A stretch of 64,000 nt of DNA from JAFDVL01 sp963794955. GTDB lineage: Bacteria; Acidobacteriota; Blastocatellia; RBC074. Numbering within the stretch: position 1 is the stretch's first letter; each line of letters starts with the position of its first letter. The stretch is from contig CAWCGF010000022.1 of NCBI GenBank assembly GCA_963794955.1, forward strand, positions 62,001 to 126,000, read 5' to 3'. The notes below the pieces were generated by a model. That model was not told the DNA's origin. It made no database searches and worked only from the letters and a program-made list of their open reading frames with translations. Shown here piece after piece: positions 18,548-25,716 of this stretch. Both the position numbers and the translations under genes were made by a program.

Positions 18548-19982
18548 AAACTTGCCCCGCTTCCACCAATTTCCGCCGCCGCGTGCGGGTTTGCAAAAAC
18601 TCGCGCGCTTCTTTGTACAGGCGCTTGCGATCATTGTGATTCGACATTGCGCCTTTCAGGATGCGGAAAATCGGCTTCGGTCGGAAGTAATATTCGTCGT
18701 AGAACTTATGCACCCATTCCAGCATTTCTGCGCCAGACAAATGCTGAAAGTTTGCCATCGGCAATTGTTGGCCTAATTCGTCAGACATCTTTGTGTTCAT
18801 GATGATGCCCTGATCGCGGAACCATTCGTACATTTCCGTACCGGGGTAGGCGTGGGCGACGGAAACCTGTAACGTTTCCGGGTCCATTTCCTTCGCGTAA
18901 GCAATTGTCTCCTTGATCGTCTCGCGCGTTTCGCCGGGCAAGCCGATGATGAAATCGGCATGCACTTTAATGCCAACTTTTTTACAGTTTTTGACGAACT
19001 CCAACGAGCGCGCCGCCGAGATGCCTTTCTTGATGTTCTTCAGGATTTGCTCATTGCCGGATTCAAAGCCGACGATGAAGAGGCGGCAACCTGCATCTGC
19101 CAAGACTTTCAGCGTCTCATAATCCAGATGCGAACGCGACGTGCTCGACCATTGGAATTGCAGCGGCTTAAAGGCCTTCGCCATTTCGAGCATTCGTTTT
19201 GGATTGTAGGTGAACGTGTCGTCATCAAAGAATATCTCTTTCAGGCCATCAGGCTTGAAGGCTTCGAGCGCATATTCTACTTCGTTGGCGACATCCTGCA
19301 CCGAACGCATCCGCCATTTATGGCCATCGAAGGTTTGTGGCCACAAACAAAACGTGCAAAGCGCCGGACAGCCGCGCGTGGAATAAAACGCGATGAATGG
19401 ATGCTGTAAAAAAGGCACATTGTAGTTTTTGATGTTCAGGTCGCGTTTGTAGATCGGCGTTACCCAGGGGAATTGGTCGAGCATTTCGACCGGCGGATCA
19501 GGCGGCGTCGAAACCATCTGATTTCCCTTGAGGAAATGTACGCCGGGAATTGTTTCCAGCGCTTCGCCATTCGCAAATCGTGTGACGGCGTAATCGAATT
19601 CTTTGTGCGTCACGAAATCAATCGCTTCGCTCGCGTGCAGTGCGACTTCCGGGTGCGTAGTCACGGGCGGGCCGACGAAGGCGATCTTCAAGTCGGGATT
19701 CAGACTCTTCATCATCTCCGCCAGTTTTACATCGTTCCCGAAGCCAACGTGGGAAGTGAACAGAATGACGAATTCGTAATCCTTGGCAATCTGTGCCGTT
19801 TCGGCGGGGCTGACGTGGGCTGGCGGGGCATCAAGTAAGCGCGAGTTTTTGATCAGCGCTGCCGGATAGCCGAGCCAGACCGGAAACCAATAACTTTCTA
19901 TTTCCCGCGTGGCAGGCCAGCGCGAGCTTGCGCCCCCATCGAACTTCTCAAACGAAGGAGGATTCAGTAAAAGTGTTTTCAT
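18546..19982 (-). CDS. hpnJ: Hopanoid biosynthesis-associated radical SAM protein HpnJ
   Basis: B12-binding-domain radical SAM enzyme. The opening LLLNPPSFEKFDGGASSRWP, then REIESYWFPVWLGYPAALI, is very characteristic of HpnJ, which in the family is linked to the ring contraction that builds the bacteriohopanetetrol cyclitol ether. The cluster motif is RGCPALCTFC (CxxxCxxC, around residue 205), preceded by a cobalamin-binding-like domain with FVILFTSHVGFGND and IAFVGPPVT. Later, GFESGNEQILKNIKKGI and HADFIIGLPGET are the usual radical SAM barrel strands. No other hopanoid gene is in the window. Of three nearby starts, the ATG at 19982 gives the family-typical N-terminus. Confidence 0.85.
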   Translation of the reverse strand: MKTLLLNPPSFEKFDGGASSRWPATREIESYWFPVWLGYPAALIKNSRLLDAPPAHVSPAETAQIAKDYEFVILFTSHVGFGNDVKLAEMMKSLNPDLKIAFVGPPVTTHPEVALHASEAIDFVTHKEFDYAVTRFANGEALETIPGVHFLKGNQMVSTPPDPPVEMLDQFPWVTPIYKRDLNIKNYNVPFLQHPFIAFYSTRGCPALCTFCLWPQTFDGHKWRMRSVQDVANEVEYALEAFKPDGLKEIFFDDDTFTYNPKRMLEMAKAFKPLQFQWSSTSRSHLDYETLKVLADAGCRLFIVGFESGNEQILKNIKKGISAARSLEFVKNCKKVGIKVHADFIIGLPGETRETIKETIAYAKEMDPETLQVSVAHAYPGTEMYEWFRDQGIIMNTKMSDELGQQLPMANFQHLSGAEMLEWVHKFYDEYYFRPKPIFRILKGAMSNHNDRKRLYKEAREFLQTRTRRRKLVEAGQV

Positions 19983-20067
19983 GGACATAAGCAAATATGA
20001 GTTAATTTTGCATCAGTTAAGAGGCGGCAAGACTAACGAGCTTAAGCCGATTTCGCAAGTTGGATGG

Positions 20068-20997
20068 CTATTCTTTGGTATAGGCGATGCCTAAGGCTTT
20101 CGGTGGCCGCGCGCGGCTGATGAATCCTGCCAGCACGACAATCGTCAGCACATACGGCACGATTTGGATAAACTGATTGGGGATGTTGACGGTGCCTTGC
20201 ATGCGTATCGCTACGGCTTCTGCAAAACCAAACAGCAGGCAAGCCAGCATCGTTCCGACCGGGTCCCACTTGCCGAAGATTAAGGCGGCTAAGGCGATGA
20301 AGCCGCGTCCTGCCGTCATATTGCGCGTGAATAACGAATTCTGCCCAATTGAAAGATACGCCCCGCCCAATGCGGCCAACGCCCCGGAAATCAGCACGCC
20401 AGCATAGCGCATGCGCGTGACGCTGACGCCTGCGGTATCTGCCGCTTCGGGGTTTTCGCCGACGGCGCGCAGGCGCAACCCAAACCGCATCCGATAAATC
20501 ACGAAGAAGGTGATAGCGACCGCCACGAGCGCGAAATAGACCAGCGGGTTTTGATTGAAGAACGAAGCCAGGAGCGGGGACGACTGGTCATTAAAAAACT
20601 GCCAATCCTGCAAAGTTTGCTCGCGGGGCAATTGCGGCGTGTTGCCCGTAGTGCCAAAAAATACGCCACAAAGCAACGCGGGTACGCCTAAGAACAAGAT
20701 GTTGATTGCAGTGCCACTGACGACTTGATTGGCGCGATAGTTGATGGTGGCAAGCGCATGAATCGCAGCGACCAGGACGCCTGCTGAAACCGCTGCCAGG
20801 ATGCCGATCCAGGGGCTATGCGTGTAAAAGGTTACGAGCGCCGCGGTGAATGCGCCTGCCAGCATAATGCCTTCCAGCGCGATGTTGATGACGCCGGAAC
20901 GTTCGCAATACAAACCACCGAGCGCCGCCAAAATCAGCGGCGTGGCTAATCGTAACGTGGAAGCGATGAGGGTGAAATTGAAGATGTTTCGGAGCAT
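20068..20997 (-). CDS. ABC transporter permease, nucleoside (NupQ/YufQ) type
   Basis: Inner-membrane permease of the BPD_transp_2 family with about eight to nine helices. The hallmark segment GLYCERSGVINIALEGIMLAG and the coupling region FGLRLRAVGENPEAADTAGV are characteristic of permeases paired with BmpA-type nucleoside-binding lipoproteins. The protein usually pairs with a second permease, an ATPase and a binding protein; none is present on either side, so its partners are elsewhere or further along the chromosome. ATG at 20997; a TTG at 21015 is also possible. The gap to the DUF4159 gene upstream is filled by a heptad palindrome. Confidence 0.85.
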   Translation of the reverse strand: MLRNIFNFTLIASTLRLATPLILAALGGLYCERSGVINIALEGIMLAGAFTAALVTFYTHSPWIGILAAVSAGVLVAAIHALATINYRANQVVSGTAINILFLGVPALLCGVFFGTTGNTPQLPREQTLQDWQFFNDQSSPLLASFFNQNPLVYFALVAVAITFFVIYRMRFGLRLRAVGENPEAADTAGVSVTRMRYAGVLISGALAALGGAYLSIGQNSLFTRNMTAGRGFIALAALIFGKWDPVGTMLACLLFGFAEAVAIRMQGTVNIPNQFIQIVPYVLTIVVLAGFISRARPPKALGIAYTKE

Positions 20998-21001
20998 GGG
21001 G

Positions 21002-21120
21002 AAATTAAAAGGCAAATATCAAATGGCAAAAGTGGGATTCTGAAGAAGGGTTTCAAGTCTGAAAAAAAATAAAGTGCCGACCTTTTGCTTTTTGATATTT
21101 GCTTTTTGCCTTTTGATTTA
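21002..21120. repeat. Heptad-array inverted repeat between DUF4159 and permease genes
   Basis: One arm (21006-21033) reads in 7-base units AAAAGGC, AAATATC, AAATGGC, AAAAGTG; the other (21081-21117), read on the minus strand, is AAAAGGC, AAAAAGC, AAATATC, AAAAAGC, AAAAGGT. The second arm therefore has one extra unit. The array starts directly after the DUF4159 stop codon and ends about five bases before the permease ATG. Confidence 0.75.
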
Positions 21121-21891
21121 ATGTGTTAGGGCATACATCACATAATTCACGCCAAACTTATACGCTTCATTTGTCCCAATCGGATCGAACGGATTATCCG
21201 ACCACTGCCAATAATCGCTGACATCGTTGTTAAAGTTGATGACCATCATCAAGCGGCCTTTGTCGTCTTCGAGGCCCCAGAACTCAGGTTTCATCGGGCC
21301 GAAATTGCCATAGGGAGCCGGTATATCCAGGGTCTTGATGGAAAAGAAGCAATTGAAAATCGGGTGAGAGATGTCGAGCTTTTTCAGGCGCAGCTCTGGG
21401 AATGTTCGTTTAATTTGTGATTCAAAGTTATACCACTCGCGATCCAGGCGAAAATCATCAACCAGGATGAAACCGCCACGTAAACAATACTCGCGCATTC
21501 CCTGCATTTCCTGATCGGTCAAATTCATCCAACCGACTTCGCACAAATACGCCATCGGATATTTGAGGATATCAGGGTCAGTGAAACTGTAGATAGGTTC
21601 GTTAACATCCAGGTGAATGTCGAGCTTGGAAAGCTCGGAAACAATCTTGTTGAGATGCCGCCCTGCGCCCGGCCAGTCATGTGACCAGGGGAATCCTCCA
21701 TCGCCTAAATGCGAGAAGGAATATCCGTACATGCTCACATCAAATCGGACGCGCGCCATAATGAATTTGCCGGACAAATCCGCCTGGTCTTTTGGCACTT
21801 CGTAGTAGGTGGGAAGCCCTTCCGCGTTTTTCTTTTGATGATCCCCGCCTCGATTGCCGCGACGTTGCGCGAGAGCAACGGTGGAAATCAA
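21118..21891 (-). CDS. DUF4159 protein, leader apparently frameshifted
   Basis: DUF4159 proteins have a flavodoxin-like/GATase-like fold and accompany VWA and AAA proteins; function unknown. Seen here: RVRFDVSMYGYSFSHLGDGG, YLCEVGWMNLTDQEMQGMRE, then GGFILVDDFRLDREWYNF and HPIFNCFF, all typical. The frame as given starts at a TTG inside a signal peptide (ILVLISTVALAQ). Upstream, LLLGCLIILV continues the hydrophobic core with no start codon, while ATG at 21964 with GAGG ahead of it opens another frame encoding MGVAKQQFLKSRPG. Removing one G from the run at 21923-21926 joins both into a normal leader, so the true gene is probably 21118-21964. Confidence 0.8.
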   Translation of the reverse strand: MISTVALAQRRGNRGGDHQKKNAEGLPTYYEVPKDQADLSGKFIMARVRFDVSMYGYSFSHLGDGGFPWSHDWPGAGRHLNKIVSELSKLDIHLDVNEPIYSFTDPDILKYPMAYLCEVGWMNLTDQEMQGMREYCLRGGFILVDDFRLDREWYNFESQIKRTFPELRLKKLDISHPIFNCFFSIKTLDIPAPYGNFGPMKPEFWGLEDDKGRLMMVINFNNDVSDYWQWSDNPFDPIGTNEAYKFGVNYVMYALTH

Positions 21892-21971
21892 AACAAGAAT
21901 GATCAGGCAACCTAAAAGTAGGCCCCGGTCGGCTTTTCAGAAATTGTTGTTTTGCGACGCCCATAACCACC

Positions 21972-24600
21972 TCAATTGCTTTTTAACTTAAGTAGCAACT
22001 CTAATGCTTTGCCATAACTTGGCGCGAGTTCCAACGATTGCAATAATGCTTTGCGCGATTCGGGACGATTGCCATTCGCAAACAGCGCGCGGGCCAGATT
22101 GTAATGCGCTTCGGCTAAATTCGTCGGCTTTAACGCCAATGCGACTTGGTATTCGGTGATCGCCGGTTTGATCTCGTTCTTTTCCAGTAACAAATCGCCC
22201 GCCAGTGAGTGCATCGCGGCATCAAAGGGACTGAGGTAAAAGCTAAGCCTTAACGCCTCCAACGCTCGTGTTTTGTCACCCAAGGCGATACGCAATTCGA
22301 TCAGTTTCTTCACGGCCTCATAATTGTTCTCGTCCACTTTCACCAGGGCTTCCAGCACATCAGCCTGTGCCTGTTTCTCGCCGCGCTTTTCATAGAGCGC
22401 CGCGAGTGCTTCATAAGGATTCCCCTCCTCCACAAAGTAAGGGAAAAGTTCAATCGCGTGTTTTAGGTAACCAATCGCGCGCTCCGGGTTTTCGTCTTTG
22501 GTCAGCACCCCAGCACGAAAATTGGCGACAAAGTCATCCGGGGTTGCGGCCACGGCTACGAGGGCGGTTTCTTTGTTCGGTTGCGCGCCCGGCTGACGTT
22601 TCCAGAGCGACTCTCCGGCTTTGAGATATTTGCCGATTTTGCCGCGAATGAATTCGTTGAAGTTACGGTCGAAATCTTCATTCGTGGTGTTCAGTGCCGT
22701 TTGCAAGGCATCCAGGTTTTTTGCACCTGCCTTGTATTTCGCCAGCATCGCAAGGATTTTCTCGAAGCCATATTTCTCAGTGATAAATTCACAAACCTGC
22801 GATGCTTGGAAGTATGCAAGCGGGACTGATTCTGCCGATTTGGGACGCAGAAATCCGCCGTCCAACTCTGCAATCTTGAACCAGCGTCCTTCGGCATACG
22901 CCTTGAGCGTCATGATATTCCAATCATCGCCCCAGCCCGGACGCGCACGACGTTCTTCATACACGCTCAAACCTTCCGAAAACCAACGCGGAATCCGGTT
23001 GTCCGTGGTTTGCAAGGTCATGACATGTGCGAATTCATGCCATAGCGTACTGCCCCAATTGAATTCGCCGGTTTTACGCGCTGACGGAGAATCAAGGGTT
23101 ACAACTTGGCCAAAGCACACGCCCAGCGCACCAAGTCCCGGCAAGCCGAGCGTGCGGACGGCAAAGTCTTCGTGGTTTTCATAAATTTCAATCGTGATAG
23201 GCGAGCGGGGGGTGAATTTGTATTTGGCACTCAGGTTCTGCAATGCCTCCTCCAGCAATGCTCCGGCGTAGGGCGTGATGAAAGGCGTTTCTTTTGGGGA
23301 TGCGCGTAACAGAAATGCCCCGCGATTGACAGTTGGATATTCTGCCAGCACATCCAATAAATCGAGCGTGTTTTTGGCGCGGACATTGAAGGGGTCGCCC
23401 TTAAAGCCAATTTCTATGGCCGCTCGTCCTTCTGCCACTTGGCCCAGACGCGTCAAGGCAATGCCATAACTTAGGTGTGCGTCCCACAGGTTAGGAGAAA
23501 GTTCGATGGCTTTCTTAGAAAACTCTGCACCCTCGGCATAGCGACGCGTGTTGGTAGCGAAATGCGATAGCGTTTCATAGACCTTGCCGTATTTCGGATT
23601 GATCGTCATCGCCGTTCTGATTTCATTCTCGGAATCCGTCTTGCGATCTTGCAACCAAAAGAGCGCCGCTTTCAGCGCATGCGCTTCCAGCGAATTTGGA
23701 TTGATCTTCAACGCCGCTTCTAAATCATTGATCGCTTCGGGAAAGTTTTCGGCTTCTAGGCGCGTGGTGGCTCGCAGCGTCAGCGCCTCGACATAGTTGG
23801 GGTTGATCTCCAAGGCTTTAGCCAGTGCCTGCTGCATTTCTTCGCCGCCTTCAATTTGTTTGTTGGCCGCCATTCCTAAAAACGTGCGCGCGGAGTTGGG
23901 ATTGATTTCCAACGCTTCTTTGTAAAAATCAGCGGCTTCGGCGTAATTGTATTTTGTTGTGTACAACTCACCACCGACGAGCTTGGCTTCAATGAATTCG
24001 TCATCTTCATTGCCAGCTTCTATGATGACATCGTTCGCATCTTTATACTTTTCCAAATACGTCAGCGCCTGTGCAATGAGTGTCAAATCTTCAGCCGAGT
24101 TCTCTTTATCGCTGTTGTAAAGTCCAATAAAAGATTTGAAGATTGGTTCCGCCTGCTCGGCCTTCCCTGTCAGCACGAGTAGTTCAGCGCGTCGAAAGTC
24201 AGCCCGATATTTCACTGTATCTTTGGCGACTTTGCTGATGCGGTCGAATTCGTTGATGGCCTCGTTGTAGCGACCCGTGATGGCGAAGACTTCAGCTAAC
24301 GCCAACTTGGCTTCCGGGCTAGGGAATTTCGTGGCCGCCGCTTCAGCGTCTTTGTATTTGCCGGTTTCGAGATACGCACGCAGCAGTCCCGCTTGCGCCA
24401 GTCGCTTCGTTGGGATTAGCGACCAAGTGCCGATTTAAGGCGGTGATCGCTTCGGCATAGTTGCCTTTTTTCAGTTCCTCCAGCGTGTCCTCCAGCGTTG
24501 GTGCCTGCGCCGCCGCACAAGCCGTGAGGAGTAACAACACCACAGCAATCATCGAAGTCACAGAGTTCAATTTGATAGTTTTGAAAAATTCTAGGAGCAT
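21972..24600 (-). CDS. TPR protein with peptidase-MA-like metallopeptidase domain, frameshifted
   Basis: Two frames make one gene. 24600-24406 encodes a signal peptide (MIAVVLLLLTACAAAQ) and the first TPR (YAEAITALNRHLVANPNE); from 24404 another frame reads RLAQAGLLRAYLETGKYKDA and continues to the stop at 21972. Skipping one base near 24405 joins them into about 875 residues. About ten TPR units precede a metallopeptidase domain with the zinc motif LWHEFAHVM and a downstream GLSVYEERR Glu, as in peptidase MA-like gluzincins, and further TPRs follow. Probably periplasmic; the Cys at the leader end could be lipidated. It follows the caspase-fold gene on the same strand. Confidence 0.8.
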
Positions 24601-24643
24601 TTACGACCTCTTACAAATTCCTCGGAGACGGCAACGGGGGGGG

Positions 24644-24678
24644 ACTGAAACCTGTCGCCCGAAATCTGAAACCTGCTT
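24644..24678. repeat. Single-arm heptad array next to a G8 run
   Basis: Five 7-base units: CTGAAAC, CTGTCGC, CCGAAAT, CTGAAAC, CTGCTTC. It touches the stop codon of the caspase-fold gene (24678) and is flanked by eight G at 24636-24643. No complementary arm was found. Confidence 0.5.
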
Positions 24679-25712
24679 CATTTTTGTTTTGCTTTGATCT
24701 TCTCGTTCAGTTCCGCTAATTGCAGCAACAGTTTTTCCAACGCATCCTCATACTCTTCCGGCTTCATTTGCGCTTTGCGCACCTTCAATTGCTCCACCTC
24801 ATTTTCCAGCCTAATGCGTTCGCCGTACACTTTTTGCAATTCGGGGTCGCCGCCCGCCAATTGATAGAGCAGGGAATCAAAGTACGTGTTTTTGGCTAAC
24901 CCGCCATCGGCTTCGCCGGGCTTTTCACTACCTTTGCCATCGCCATTGTCATCAAGCAGCGCGTGTTCGGTGACGAGGCGATTTTGGCCTTTGTAAAACT
25001 TTTCCAGTTGGAGCGTGGTGTAATTAAAGACTTCGAGCACGGAGAGTCGTTGATTCTGATCCGCATCCGCCTCTTTGCTCGTTAGGCCTTTGATGAAATA
25101 TTCGCCGAAATGCGTAGCGTTGGTTTCCTGCCCGCTGCGGGTGGCAGTGATGTTAATGCGACCGGATTGGGCGAGCGCTTTGATGAATTCGCCGCTCGCG
25201 CTCGCCATATTTATGACCACGACTTGTTTGGCCGGGATAGCTTTGACGAGGGAAGCGTATTCGCTGGCGTTAATGTCTGGGCCGACTAAATTGAACTTCG
25301 CGTCTTTGCCATCAAAGCTGCCGTGCCCGATAAAGAAAACAAACACCAGGTTTTCCGGCTTACAACTGCTGCGCAGTGCCGTGAAGGCTTTGCGCACTTC
25401 GATGGCGGTGGCTTTGCTGGCTTCCGTACTTTCCGTCAGCAACGTCACATTCTCAGTGGCAAAGGCCAGTTTGTCTGTGAGGGCAGTTTTGAGTTCTGCC
25501 GACCATCGGGCGAATTGCTTGGAATACTCCTCCTCACCCCCGACGCCGGAAATAATCAGGGCATATTTGTTGGGATCAGGCACGAGCTTCGGCGTTGGTG
25601 TGGCAGTCGGCGGAGCGGTTGTCTGAGCTTGCGCTGGTGCTTTTACAGATTGCGCACAGGCTGGGGAAAATAATAAGCAGAGTGTTACGCCCGCCACGAA
25701 GAAATTTTTCAT
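24678..25712 (-). CDS. Secreted caspase/legumain-fold (C13-like) protein, catalytic Cys missing
   Basis: A signal peptide (VAGVTLCLLFSPACAQS) and a Pro/Thr linker precede a caspase-like domain: YALIISGVGGEEEY, VTLLTESTEAS and the catalytic-His strand VFVFFIGHGSFDG. The strand that should end in the nucleophile reads VVVINMASASGEF, with Ser where DxCxSG would have Cys, so peptidase activity is doubtful. The C-terminus is a charged coiled coil (about residues 295-344). The ATG lies four bases after the stop of the VWA gene with GAAAGGGG upstream, so the two are probably translationally coupled. Possibly a scaffold or inhibitor-like member of the set. Confidence 0.78.
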   Translation of the reverse strand: MKNFFVAGVTLCLLFSPACAQSVKAPAQAQTTAPPTATPTPKLVPDPNKYALIISGVGGEEEYSKQFARWSAELKTALTDKLAFATENVTLLTESTEASKATAIEVRKAFTALRSSCKPENLVFVFFIGHGSFDGKDAKFNLVGPDINASEYASLVKAIPAKQVVVINMASASGEFIKALAQSGRINITATRSGQETNATHFGEYFIKGLTSKEADADQNQRLSVLEVFNYTTLQLEKFYKGQNRLVTEHALLDDNGDGKGSEKPGEADGGLAKNTYFDSLLYQLAGGDPELQKVYGERIRLENEVEQLKVRKAQMKPEEYEDALEKLLLQLAELNEKIKAKQK

Positions 25713-25716
25713 TTTT

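Noticed and set aside
24636..24643. G8 run as a phase-variation switch
   Set aside because: It lies in an intergenic gap, not in a coding frame, and the nearby frameshift is 230 bases away in a different context.
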